From Callorhinus ursinus (taxonomy: Eukaryota > Chordata > Mammalia > Carnivora > Otariidae): a DNA stretch of 64,000 bases. The stretch covers positions 126,906,981-126,970,980 of the forward strand of contig NW_020312785.1 of the NCBI RefSeq assembly GCF_003265705.1, given 5' to 3'. Shown in pieces: positions 34,260 through 46,400 of this stretch. The notes beneath the pieces were generated by a model. It was not told where the DNA came from. It saw nothing but the letters and a program-made list of their open reading frames with translations, and ran no database searches. The position numbers were made by a program, and so were the translations under genes. How positions within the stretch are numbered: the first letter of the stretch is position 1; the number at the start of each line of letters is the position of its first letter.

Positions 34260-35150
34260 TTAGAGGACCCCTTTCAATATTTCTTGGAGGGCTTGTTTCG
34301 TGCTTGCAAATTTCTTTAGTTTTTGTTTGTCCTGGAAGTTTTTTATCTCTCCTTCTATTTTCAATGAGAGCTTAGCTGGATATAGTATTCTTGGCTGCAT
34401 ATTTTTCTCATTTAGTGCTCTGAAGATATCATGCCTGTCCTCTCTGGCCTGCCAGGTCTCCGTGGATAGGTCTTTTGCCAATCTAATGTTTCTACCATTG
34501 TAGGTTACATATGTCTTCTCCCGAGCTGCTTTCAAGATTTTCTCTTTGTCTCTGAGACTCATAAGTTTTACTATTAAATGTTGGGGTGTTGACCTATTTT
34601 TATTGATTTTGAGAGGGGTTTTCTGTGCCTCCTGGATTTTGATGCCTGTTTCCTTCCCCTCATTAGGGAAGTTCTCTGCTATAATTTGCTCCAATATACC
34701 TTCTGCCCCTCTCTTTCTTCTTCTTCTGGGATCCCAATTATTCTAATGTTGTTTCGTCTTATCATATTGCTTATCTCTCGATTTCTGCCCTCGTGATCCA
34801 GTGGTTGTTTATCTTCTTTTTCTCAGCTTCTTTATTTTCCATCATTTGGTCTTCTATATCGCTAATTCTCTCTTCTGCCTCATTTATCCTAGCAGTTAGT
34901 GCCCCATATTTGATTGTACCTCATTAATAGCCTTTTTGATTTTGACTTGGTTAGATTTTAGTTCTTTTATTTCTCCAGGAAGGGTTTCTCTAATAACTTC
35001 CACATTTTTTTCAAGCCCAGGTAGTATCTTTAAAATCATGATTCTCAACTCTAGGTCCGACATTTTACTAATGTCCCTATTGAGTAGGTCCCTGGCAGAT
35101 GGTACTACCTCTTGTTCTTTTTGATGAGGTGATTTTTTTCATCTTGTCAT
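34260..35150 (-). pseudogene. L1 ORF1 remnant (RNA-binding protein)
   Basis: The C-terminal part is open at 34260-34694 (144 codons) and has the ORF1p RRM and C-terminal domain wording, e.g. P-Q-H-L-I-V-K, T-Y-N-G-R-N-I-R and S-L-K-I-E-G-E-I-K. The N-terminal coiled-coil part (about 34700-35150) is present but in other frames with stops. ORF1p normally coats L1 RNA as trimers. Confidence 0.88.
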
Positions 35151-35353
35151 TTTGTCCAGAGGAGAATAGATGAATGAGAGAACAAAATGCTAACAGGTTA
35201 ACAACATCCCCAGAAAATATGCTCTAAACAGATCAGAAAAGACCTGAAACCAGGGGAGAAGAAAGGGAAAGAAAGAAAAAGAAAGAGAAAAAAAAAAAGA
35301 AAAAGAAAAAGATAAAAACAAACAAAAACAGAACAAAACAGAAAAAAAACAGA

Positions 35354-35593
35354 GTATGATCAAATATGATCAGGCTAGTGCATAAATCATTGTCACACAC
35401 TAGATTTTGGGTGTATTTTGGTCTGTTAGAAGAAAGTGCCTCCTAAAATTTTAAAGAAAGAAAGACTTATATATGTACAAAATAAGGGTTGATATGATGA
35501 AGGGATGGAATATGACTGTAAGATGAAAATTATAAAAAAATTTTAAAAAGGAATTGATAAGGTGCTTGAAAAAAGAAAGAAGAGGATAAAAAA

Positions 35594-35641
<48 letters not shown>

Positions 35642-35935
35642 GAAAGAAAGAAAAAGGGGAGAGAATGTGATCAGGCAGGAGACTAGAACAAAGCCATACA
35701 CTAGAGATTTAGGGTATATTTTGATATGTTAGAAGAAACTGTATCTCAAAATTTTAAAGAGAGAACAAGTTATATATATGCCAAAAATAAGGGTAACTAC
35801 TATGAAGGGATAGAATATGACTCTAAAAATGAAAAATAAAAATGTGTTTTTAAAAAAAGATTGATAAGATGTTTGAAAAAGGGGAAAAAAAACAGTTAAA
35901 AAAATTAACTTTGAAAGACTAATGAATCATGGTAA
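35354..35935 (-). repeat. Tandem repeat in L1 5' UTR, period about 301 bp
   Basis: Two diverged copies: GATCAGGC at 35368 and again at 35669 mark the phase (301 bp apart). Paired words include TAGATTTTGGGTGTATTTTGG against TAGGGTATATTTTGATATG, TTTTAAAGAAAGAAAGAC against TTTTAAAGAGAGAACAAG, and AGGGATGGAATATGACTGTA against AGGGATAGAATATGACTCTA. Tandem units in 5' UTRs are known from mouse L1 monomers; here there are only two. Confidence 0.85.
35594..35654. repeat. (GAAA)n microsatellite
   Basis: About 13 GAAA units with one interruption, within the first 5' UTR repeat copy. Confidence 0.95.
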
Positions 35936-37008
35936 AAAAGCCATGAATTCCATGTGCAGTATTCCTCTAGTGCTGGTGTTTTGCCGTTCTCATTGATGGG
36001 TAAACTTCATCTTGGCTGGCTGTTTGTGCTGATCTTCTGGGGTAGGGGCCTGTTGCCGTGGTTCCCAAATGTCTTTGCCGGAGGCAGAATTGCCCCGCCC
36101 TTGTCAGTCCGGGCTAAGGAATCTGCTCGGGTTTGCTCTCGGGAGCTTTTGTTCCCTGTAAGCTTTCCATACAGCTTTGAAGGACAAGAGTGAAAATGGC
36201 AGTGTCCCAGTCTCTACCCTTGAGGAGCTGAGAACTCGGGGCCCTGCTCCTCAGTGCGCTCCGAGAGAAAAGCAGTCACTCCCGTCTCCCCAGTCTCTGG
36301 CCGCACTCCGTGCTCACCCGGCCTGTGATTGAGCATTTCTATCTCTGGCACCCGACCCCATGTGGAGTCTCCAAACCCAGCAGATCCCTGCGGTGCGCTC
36401 CTGCGCCGCTCCTCCTCGGGGGAGGAAGGGGAGTCTCCCTGGATCTGCCGCTTGTTGGGTCCCTGATGCAGGAGCAGTGCCCTGACTGGGCCGCAGATCA
36501 CAGTTTATGGCAACCCCGAGCTGAGAGTCTGCGCCTCGGCTCCATCTCTGTAGCCTGCTTCCCCGCTCCGATCCCTGGGAGCTGTGCCACACTCAGGCAC
36601 CCCTGGTCTTTCTGTGACCCCGAGGGTCCTGAGACCACACTGTCCCACGAGGGTTCCACCCCCCGCTTAGCCACTGGAGCGATGTCCTTCAGCGGAGCTG
36701 ACTTCTAAATGTTCTGATTTTGTCTCCGCGGCTCTATCACTTGCCAGAAGCGGCCGACGGAGGCCCCTCCCCCGCCAACTATCCTCCCGAATATCGCCTC
36801 GGATTCACTTCTCCGCACGTCCTACCTTCCAGAAAGTGGTCGCTTTTCTGTTCAGAGAGTTGTTGCTATTCTTTTCTTCGATCTCCTGTTGAGTTCGTAG
36901 GTGTTCAGAATGGTTTGATCCCTGTCCAGCTGAATTCCTGAGACCAGACGAAATCCAGGTCTCCTACTCCTCCGCCACCTTGCTCCGTCCCCAGCAACAT
37001 GTTTTATT

Positions 37009-37475
37009 AAACACAAGGTACTATGCAGAAATTTTTGTTATTGGAAGGGTCCTTATATATCACCTATTTCAACCCACTGATTTTATAAATTGGGAAAATC
37101 AGGGTTGAAAACAAACTGTTCATACAATTATTGACCAAACCAGGACATTTTGGAGCTTATAATGGAGCACTATTCATGATTATACCTACGCAACTGCTAT
37201 AAATTGCAAGTGTTCCAGGCAAACTGGGATTTCTAATCAGTTTACCCAAAGATGGCCAATGACTTGCCAATGGTCCTAAGAAATGATATTAGCTATCTCT
37301 TTTGTACTCAGTTCAGCATTCTTTGTGACCACACCTGCCTCTTTTAATACCTTATTCTTGAATTGTATTAATGATCAAACAATATCTTAAGGAATTATTG
37401 AAAATATTCATAATTTTCCAGAGACCAGGCTAAAGCCTGTCCTTAGCTTTCCCCTCTGGCCCTACCCTGCTTCCC
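37009..37475. other. Intergenic, no recognised feature
   Basis: Nothing assignable. Confidence 0.5.
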
Positions 37476-37479
37476 TGAT

Positions 37480-37580
37480 TCCTCTGCTCCTGAGAGCACA
37501 CCTTCGGTAAAAAACAACTTTCATGAGAATCTCATTTCAGGCTCTGGTTCTAGAGGACCCAAACTAAAGACAGCAGGAGT
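37480..37580 (+). repeat. Possible LTR 3' end
   Basis: TTTCAGGCTCTGGTTCTAGAGG followed by ACCCAAACTAAAGACAG resembles the ending of several mammalian LTRs (..CTTCTAGGGAACCCAACCTAAGACA). Weak. Confidence 0.35.
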
Positions 37581-37763
37581 GATTGTGGATAGCTTTCAGG
37601 GTCCTCAAACTTTGATGACAGAAATGGAGGCCTTGGTGGTACTTGTTTGGCTCAAGAGCTAGGCAAACCGTAAGATTAGAAATAACACCTTAAAGAGAAG
37701 GGTACAAATTGTGGGTAGAAGTTTTCTGGGAAAGGTAAGGTAAGCCTACAGTGGGTTGGTCTC

Positions 37764-38220
37764 TGTCCGCAAAAAGGTATATTGAAGTCCTACCTCCAGA
37801 ACCTGAGAATGTGACCTTATTTGGAAATAGGATCTTTGCAGATGTAATTAATTAAGATGAGGCCATACTGGAGGAAGGTGTGCCCTAAGTCCAACATGAC
37901 TGGTATCCTAATAAAAAAAAGAAAAGAGACGCAAGCCTGTAAGGAAGGTAATGTGAAGACACACAGAGAGAACCCCAGTGTGAAAATGAAAGCAGAGATG
38001 GGGTGTGCATGCACAAATGGAGAACCTGCCAGCCACCACCAGAAATTAGGAAAAGGCACAAAACGGTTCATTCCTCTCAGCCCCTAAGAGGAAACCAATC
38101 CTGCCAGCGCCTGGGTTTTGGATTTCTAGCCCCTATAACTGCGAGAATGAATTTCTGTTGTTTTAAGCCATCAAAGTATATTGTAATTTATTTCAGCAGC
38201 CCTGGGAAATTCGTATACCT
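37764..38220 (+). mobile_element. MLT1 (ERVL-MaLR) LTR, plus strand
   Basis: Contains in MLT1 order: AGAATGTGACCTTATTTGG, AAATAGGATCTTTGCAG, ATGTAATTAATTAAGATGAGG, CATACTGGAGGA, CATGACTGGTATCCTAATAA, GAAGACACACAGAGAG, CCAGCCACCACCAGAA, GGATTTCTAGCCC, GAATTTCTGTTGTTTTAAGCC and GCAGCCCTGGGAAA. Almost complete. Confidence 0.88.
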
Positions 38221-41200
38221 AAGTATGCAATGGTAGTGAGTCGGCATAAACTATGACAGAACCATTTCTATACCAGCTGTTGCTGGCAATTGTGCACCCC
38301 TCCCTGTCCCACTTCTTACCAAGAGGAAATCCAGAGAAAAGGAAACAGTGGCCAAAAGAGGCTTCATTTTCTCCTATCCTGTATAGCATTTTGCTCCCAT
38401 TAAGTGTTGCATTTAACTAAATCACAAACTTGCAGAGGGTATGTTTATGTAGTCCTTCCCATTATAACCCAACCCAGCCCACCTGAAATGCTCTGACACT
38501 CTTGAAAATAATTCTGATTAATGAATAAAACATGATAAACTGATAATTAGCTTTTGAAGGTGAATGCTTTAACAAGGAGGGTAATTCAGTAAGGTTCTAA
38601 TTGTTTTCCCCAGCATCAGACCCTTAGCTGACATTTGGTTTTAGCTTCAGTATAACAATTCCCTGTCTATGTTTAGAAAGACCACGAGCAATTTCCTAGG
38701 ACTTGGCCAGATATTATTCACAATGCCTGGATTACACACTTTGAAAAATGTGAAGTTGTATGTTAGTCAAGATTCCAAATCTAGTTTTGGCTTAGGCTCC
38801 TGGCTTGGAACACTGAACAAAACTTATGATCGGCCGTGTTTTGTTGTCGTTGTTATTGTTTTTTTTTATTTCTAAGCAAAACAACATGAAGAGACTTTTG
38901 CTACTAGTTAATTAACAACTTAAAACCCATAGATGTTAATGTTAATGGCAATGGGTCAGGCAGAATTTAAGGACAGATATTTTGCATGCCATGGCTGCTT
39001 CTATATTTTGAATGTTAATCCTAAATGTGGGAAATTATGGGGGTTATTTCAAAAGTTAATAAAAATACTTTGGTATTAATTTTTTTTTCAAATTAACAAT
39101 CTGGCAGTTCATATGCCTTTGCGAGAAATTGTCTAGGGCCCTAAAAAAAAGAACCAAAATGTATTCAGCAAAGGTATGCTCAGAAATATTATATCTGAAT
39201 TTTTCTTATTTTCCTTGAAAGAATAGAAGAGATAAAAACTGTTTTCATATGAAATATGCTTGGTGTCTCTTCCTAAAATCCGATTTCTGCTGTTAGCTGA
39301 AGCCAAACCATCCGTTAGAGAAATGTGAAGGAAAAGGCAGAATCCTTTTCTTGAATGCAGTCACCCACTCGCTGCCTGAATCAGTTCTTTTCTGGGTGTC
39401 AAATCTAGAAAATCCCACATGCTCCCATCATCATATTCTAGTGAAGGGAGCCTTTACTGAAATTGATGCTTGTAAAACATTAATCGTTAGGAAGCTGCCT
39501 ATCTAAATGAGAATCAAAAGCATTACGAGATGAACTCGGAAATGCCAAATTGAGGGAGAGGGTAAAAGGTTAAAGAGAACCCTGAAAACTAGATGGCAAA
39601 AGTGTAGGTGGTGCTTGAGAATCAATAAGCCATGCTGGAGTTTGTAAACCAAATGATTACAGTGGCCTGGCAGGAAACAATTACTATGGTCTCCGAGTGT
39701 ACATCATAATAAATTGCAAAACTCCACTTTGTCCAAAGGGGGCAGTCACAGTTCAATTGCAGCTAATAGTTGCCTAGTGGGAATGCAGCACTACGGCTCT
39801 CAGATTTTTCTGATTTGTTAAGAGAAATCAGAATTTCCAATTAAAAAAATAAAAAAGCTTTTTGGGAGATGGGAGATGTTTGGGAGCTAATTAAAATTTG
39901 TTTAAAAAGCACTGCTCAGGCAAAAATCTTTTTCAGCCCTATGGAGACATGGACTATTATCTTGCAACCTCTTGTCTGCACTGAAATTTTATTTCAGCAA
40001 GGGCCAACCACAGGTTTCAATGCTACAAATAAAATGACTGTACTTCCTTATACTTAAATGAAATGTACTGAGTGGTCAATTTAAAGATAAGAACTCCTGT
40101 CTTTCTAACAAGGGAGAAAGAGGGGCCAGTGGAACAGGCAACATTCAGAGATGGACAAAACAAAATATTTTATTCCCCTCCCCCCCTCAAACATTTCTTT
40201 TGAGAAACAGTCATGGGACACATGTTCTGTGAGTTGCTGAAACTTTTAGCTGATGCTTGGAACAACCATGTTATGCAGGGGTTGGTTGGTTTGTTTGTTT
40301 TGTTTGTACTTCTCTGAATGGTAAGATGTTACAAACAAGCAGAGTAAAACATATAGAATGCACATCGAATTTGTTCTAATATTTCTCTTCCAAAGAGCCT
40401 TAAAACTTAAACTAAGAAGGAAAAATGTTTCTTAAATTGGATACATTGCCTAGGAATTATTTGTGGATGAGAGGAAAATAAGCAACCACATTTATTTCAT
40501 GAACTAAGTGAAGACTAAGGACTTAAACGTCCCAATTTCCTGAAAGCATCTGAAATATCTTGTCCCCAGATAATTTTGATATTGTTGAGCAGAGAGGAAA
40601 TAATGGCTGAGGACATTTCTAGGGCTGCTGAAGGAACCAGGGAGCTTTCATCACAAAAATATTACTAGTGTCTTTCTTTTATTGAAACTGAAAAGTTCTT
40701 AAAGAATTCCTGATAAAAATAAAGATTAATTTGTTCACAGCTGAAAGCTTAACTTAGTACAGGACCAGAGACAGGATAAAATGTTCTACATTTTACATTT
40801 CTGAGTCAATAAAATTGATGGCTTCATTTCATATTGGGGAAATTATTAGCATATGGGGAGATTTTATTACGTGACTTAAAACAGAAGAATGGCATGATAC
40901 GAATTATGTGAATTGTCCTGATTTCATTATTTTAAACTTAAGATTTTCCTGGCACACAAAAGGGAGTTCTTTGTCTTCAATTAAAATAAACAATAACAAC
41001 AACACAAATAATCATAATTCAAGTATCAAAATGTAAAACACACAATTTAATCTCAATGGTCCAAATCCACCTGGGGACATCAAGAACCTCTTACTAAGGC
41101 TTATTCAGCATGATTTGGCAAGATGAAAAGAGCAAAGTGATTTACAGAACATATGGGCTGTAAGGTGGCACAAATTTGCATCCTGAGCATTTTGGCTTCT

Positions 41201-42937
41201 GCTGCTCAAGTTAAGATCCCAAAGGTGCAGATGAAGGAACATGCTAGAGCACCACCTCGGCATCATTTTAGCTGACAGTCGTATCTGTGTGATTATAGGC
41301 AGGGCAATTTCTTTGATCCCTGGTTTCTTTCTTTTTTCTTTTTTTTCAAAATCAAGAAAGCTATGTATATTGTCCCTCTTCAGTGTTTGTGGTAATGCTC
41401 TTTCAAATATGAGGTATTATTGTCATTGGGTAGAACTTTATCAAACCTTTTCCCACGTGGTTGATATTGGACGAAGCCCTGCCTATATTTTCTAAACTAT
41501 GAGAATATAAGGTGAAAAAAAAAATCACATAACTTTTTCCCTTGAGTAGTTTTTTTGCAGGGTTACAAAAATGTAGGACAACCCATGGCCTATTTTTAAA
41601 ATTTCAAAATTTTATTTAATTTCTTTGAATGTTAATGTCAAAGTTTCCAATCAGAAGTCTGGTTGTCAAAAACAAATATTGCCTTCAATTTGCGGTCACT
41701 AAATGCATGTGGATTAGCTATTTTTAGAACATGAGACTAAGGCTCAAATTGGCTATCAGTAAATAGGCATAGTCATCACTCAATTTATTTGATAGAGTCT
41801 GTTTAATGTTCTATTATTAAGAATAACTACTTAAAAATTGCCAAACCTCCAGTTTTCATGAGGGTTGAGTATCTCATCATACATCAGCTAATAATAATTT
41901 TTTCTTCAACCACTTTTAGGAGGCAATTTAGAAGTAATTGTTAAATTCCAGTAAATTAAATATTACTAGCAGAAATGATGGACTACAATTAAGTAAGGAA
42001 ACCTTAGTTGAACTGACATAAAGATTTTGACTGATAAAAGGAAAAAACTTACCAAGAAATTTCCCAGGAAAAACAATGTTCTTAGCATAGAGTGACATGT
42101 GTGTTTAAGATTAGATGTCTTAAATAAAATCTATCAGGTTTTTTTTTCCAGGACAAAATTGAGGGTCTAACATAGCTACAAATGATATTGGTTTGGCATC
42201 AGATTAATTCCACTTCAGATATGTAGGAATATGAACACTGTAAGCATAAGATGCATTTTAAAACAATTTTATTGAAATTTATAGAAATTAGGCTTAGATT
42301 TTGGAATCAATTTTGAGAGGCAGGTGACTTGCATTTACTAAATTCAGCTTTTTTTTTTTTAGCATATCTTTGTAGTCACATTGTTATTCCTAACTTTTTT
42401 TCAGAAAGGAGTCATCAAAATACCAAGTAAGTTGGCCCAATTTCCTCATAGATAATTTGTGTTCTGTGATGATCAGTCTTATGCCTAGATCCCTTTGCCA
42501 CAAGGCTTTCCTCAATATTCACCACTTCCACACATTTTTTTCCATAATCACTTTAAAAAAACAGATGTTATCCCAGGAAATGCTTTTTGACTATTTCATG
42601 AAAGCTAAACTTTCCAGAATCTCAAGGCCTTTAGTTCTTTTCTGTATCTAATAATATTAACTCACGGTCATAACAGACACAAAGCATTCAGTGGAGGGTC
42701 TTTACCTAATATTAGCCTTGCCTTGCCCTGGTGTCCTATGTTGAAATTATACAGTGAAATATTTTAAATTGAGTTGAGAAGTATCCAATAAAACCCATAC
42801 TGTTATTTTTAGTTAATAAAATTCCATACACTTTTACCATGGCTTAAAGATGCCATAACACATTTCCCAGTGGATTTATATCTCACTAGATTTAGATAAT
42901 CAAGTAGCCAAATGACTTTAACAAATTTTGTTTCCTA
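38221..42937. other. Intergenic, largely unique
   Basis: Almost no recognisable repeats over 4.7 kb, unlike the left half of the window. No exon seen. The section 39480-39870 has mixed composition with homeodomain-like TAAT words and is a candidate conserved non-coding element, a guess from texture only. Confidence 0.5.
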
Positions 42938-42959
42938 AAAAAAAAAAAAAAAAAAAAAA
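42938..42959. repeat. Poly(A) run
   Basis: A run of about 22 A within unique sequence, with no recognisable retroelement upstream. Confidence 0.9.
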
Positions 42960-43379
42960 TACAATCCAGGCCCCCAATAAAGGATTCTCTCCTTGCTAAT
43001 TGTCTTTAGTCCTGTCTTGCACACTACCTGGATTTAAAAAAGATTTGATAAAGGTTCAACTTCTATATTGAAAGTCAGTAGCTTGTATGAAATGTTACAA
43101 TTGCATTATCCAACTCAAACTGCTAGCATAATAATGTTAGTAGAGAGCATAGAACCTTGCTTTATATCTGCTTGTCAACCTCTCCAATGCCCTAAATTTG
43201 TTAAGATTCCCAAATGTGAAATTAGAGTTTCTCTTCTTAAAATAAAACTAGCTTGATCATTGGAAAAAAAAAAAGATACTGCCATGGCTTTGTAAAAGGA
43301 TGAATTCTCTATCACTTCACGTATATACACACACACATTAACCTTAGAATTGGTCACTGTTCAGGTATTTATTTTTAGT

Positions 43380-43440
43380 TGGACTCTTATGCTTATAAGC
43401 CATTTTAAATTGCTTATAAGCAATTGGAAATTGCTTTTAG
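43380..43440. repeat. Perfect palindrome AATTGCTTATAAGCAATT
   Basis: An 18-bp perfect palindrome at 43408-43425. A related TGCTTATAAGC lies about 20 bp earlier (43390-43400) and another AAATTGCTTTTAG about 15 bp later. It could be a dimer binding site or chance in AT-rich DNA. Confidence 0.9.
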
Positions 43441-46400
43441 AGTTGACTTGTCAGTCATGAAAAGAACATAACCCCATTCTCTGTGGTTTTAGTAAACTTG
43501 ACCAAACTCTAAGATACTCTACTAGATCATACATATTAATCATCAAGTTTGACCTGAAATGCATTTTGGCCATTTGTAGAGTCAACTTCACCGTCTAAGA
43601 CAGATTACTTTCTGTCATTGAAAACAAGAAAAAGATGATCAGACTGAAGGTAGTTCTTGGTCCTTTCACACCTGAGCAAGCCAAGGAATTCTTCAAATTG
43701 TGATGTTTTGTAACCTGCATGGACTTTTAAAAAAAGTAGCACATAGGAGGTTTTTCCAGTGCAGAAATGGCCTTCCATCACCATTCATAATTCTGATAAG
43801 CTGTAAACCCATTCCTGAAAGTAACAACCCTGTAGGCCACCTGAGGAGGAGATATCAATATATCCATCTTTCACTGGAAGCCCTGATACCACTCTCAGAA
43901 CTAATAAGTAGACAAGTAAGACTTGCCTTATAAATGATCCATTTCACTTCCTGGTAGTAGCCTCTGTCATTATTAAAGTGTGCCATAGAAAGAGCAGAAG
44001 AGGTGCTCTAGAAATAAATCTACCTTTTTAGTGAAAACCTACAGAAATCAATATGTAAAACATTCACTGTCAGGACACAGTTCAAATAATTCTTGCTGTA
44101 ACAATGATGAGAGCATCACTGATATCCTTTGTGGACGAAGTGGTCTTAATAAAGTATCCATTAGCTAAAACACAGGCAAACCCAGGATAGAATTAGTGAT
44201 GGCGAGACCCTTTCTGCTGAAGAGAGAAAGCACAACAAAAGGAATAAGGATGAGGCATTTAAAGCTCCCTTCCACACTCCCACTGACAACTTTTTATTGC
44301 TTTTATTGGGTTTGTTTCGTTCAAAATTTATGGTGTTCTAGATTGAGAAAAGAGATGCAGTGCATCCTTTATGACTTTGTGAGAAGTCCAGTGTGAATTA
44401 GCAACTCCTCTGATAATTGTTGAAGTCTACATTCTGATTGATTAGATGAGTGACCTACAGTGTGGTGTACACTCAGGATGGAGAGGAATATAGAACACCT
44501 TTCTGGACATATGAAAATATTTGAGTAGCTCTGTGGTTCACTACAAGAAAGCAATTTTATTTTTGAAAGGATGAGAGAAGTGGTCTTTTAATGCAGAAAT
44601 AGTAAACCAGCTCAGCCATACTACTGATGAAGAAATTGAGGACAAAGCATGAGTCTACTAATTATTACCCTGCAGGTCAGAGATAAAGTCTACAATAAAA
44701 TTTGACTTCCTTCAGCTCGTTTTCCCCACCATTTTATGATGCTCTCCCATATACAAACAGTTATTAATATAATGTCATCCATGCTAATGTCCTGAAAGGT
44801 AGTTCTCTACATTAATTCATATTTGAAGGAAGAGGACTTTAGACCACTCGAATCATTTAGCTTTGTGATCCGATTTCTTCAGGAAAGTTGAACATTACAT
44901 GGGTATGAGGACAAAGTATTAATTTAAAATTTAATTGTAAGTGAAATTTAATGCCATGTGTGCTATGTATTGTCCTGTGCCTTAGAAACTTACATGGCCA
45001 CATCCACAATAAATTTGAATAATCTTATTTTTAAAAAATTTGTTGTCTTTTAATTTTTTTATAATTTCCTCTTCTTTTAATTTGCAAGTGAGTATGAACA
45101 CTCTTTGTTAAATCGTTCTTTGGCAGGAAAATATGTAGCACCTTTCAAAAAAACCAAATTATAGCTCTGATGATAATGGCAGTGAATTATTGCGATAGAT
45201 GAAGGGAAGCCTAAAAGCACCTAAGGATTGTAATCTTTACAGATGTGGCAGGGATGGTATAAACTGCCAAAAGCCAACTGTGTTTGCTTATGTGAATAGA
45301 ACAACCACTCTTCAAAGATTAGGAACAGTGAGAGGAGCAATTTGTCATGAGTAATCACCTGTTTTCTCAAAAGAGAAATACAGTACCTCCCCAACGACTG
45401 TTTCCCATTTGTCTGGTTGATCTGGAGGAGGTGCAGCATTGCTTTTTCCAGAGGCATTTGGTTCCTGCCATGCATTTATATTTGTTTCAAATGAAATCAG
45501 AGATATTTTCTCTATCACTTCCTTGCCATGGGTGTGATGCATGGGAAGGGATATATAACCATAAAGTCGGACCACCCTTGGGGATTTTCAGAGCACCAAT
45601 GCTGACCAATCGGACTTATTGATCTTTATTCATGAAAAAAGTTCCCTAAGGAAAAGGATATAGCTTTATAGCAGTCTGAACTCTAATAGATGTTGATCTG
45701 GTGTTGATAAATAATGTGGAATGGAGGGAAGCAATTCACAGAAAAGCCACTGTAAGTTCTATAGTTAGGCTTCATCCTTTATTAGGTAGTGAGTAAAAGA
45801 CAACTGATGGTTACAACTCCAATTTAAGAGACCATTTAAACAAAAATGGTTCCATAGCGAAGTGAGGCAGAAGGGATTTAGGTATTTCTGAGTTTTCTCA
45901 TATGGCTGATGGAGAAGATATGGCTGATTTGTTTGTTCCCAGCAAATCATTAAAGTTAGTAACACCTTGTGATCCAGGACTCTTTGCATCCCACAGGCCC
46001 TGACTTCTAGTGGACTGGCGAATTCACTTGGGTGAAAATGGGGAAGAACAGCAAAAGCACATAATAGTGAGACTGCATCAATTAACATGAAGTTCTCCAA
46101 CAGAAAGAGGTTTTATCAGGTGTAAAGGTTGTTGGATAAGGATTCAGGCTAACTTATAGTGAAAGATCAAAATATTTGACAAAGCAGGAAAAAGGCAACT
46201 AAAGTTCAAATCCGTTAGAAGCTGGTCACACGGGATATAGACAGAGCCCCAAACTCATGAGCAACTTTCCATCTGGCTGAACCGGTAGGGTCTGTGAGCG
46301 AAAAAAAGGAAACACTTGCTAAGACCAGAGAGTAGAGGTGTTGGTAAATGTGAAATTACCAGGTATTCTCAAAAAAAATTTTTAATACTAACCAACATGT

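Larger units (their letters stand above)
29916..36992 (-). mobile_element. Structurally full-length LINE-1, minus strand
   Basis: A 7.1-kb L1 copy on the minus strand, retaining all parts: 5' UTR (about 35150-36992), ORF1 (34260-35150), ORF2 (30373-34200) and 3' UTR (29932-30372). The 5' end reads GGGGACGGAGCAAGGTGGCG on the minus strand, the usual start of carnivore L1s. It is flanked by a 16-bp direct repeat with one mismatch, AGCAACGTGTTTTATT (29900-29915) and AGCAACATGTTTTATT (36993-37008). The ORFs contain frameshifts and stops, so it is not autonomous. An insertion of this length that kept its CpG-rich 5' end is uncommon for L1s, most of which are 5'-truncated. Confidence 0.95.
35150..36992 (-). 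promoter_or_regulatory. L1 5' UTR with CpG-rich promoter region
   Basis: The 5' half (about 36000-36992) is clearly GC- and CpG-rich compared with its surroundings, fitting the L1 pol II internal promoter. The 3' half (35150-35950) is A-rich and contains a tandem repeat and a GAAA microsatellite. The open frames at 36214-36708 on both strands lie inside this GC-rich UTR and are not genes. Activity cannot be judged from sequence. Confidence 0.8.

Noticed and set aside
36214..36708. Four overlapping open frames of 92-132 codons
   Set aside because: GC-rich L1 5' UTR; stop-poor by composition, on both strands.
43560..44400. Possible decayed processed pseudogene
   Set aside because: Texture seemed exon-like (77-codon frame at 43700-43933), but no parent protein recognised and no flanking duplication seen.
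45345..45622. Overlapping open frames on opposite strands
   Set aside because: I looked for a pseudogene; found no recognisable family and no poly(A) or intron signals.
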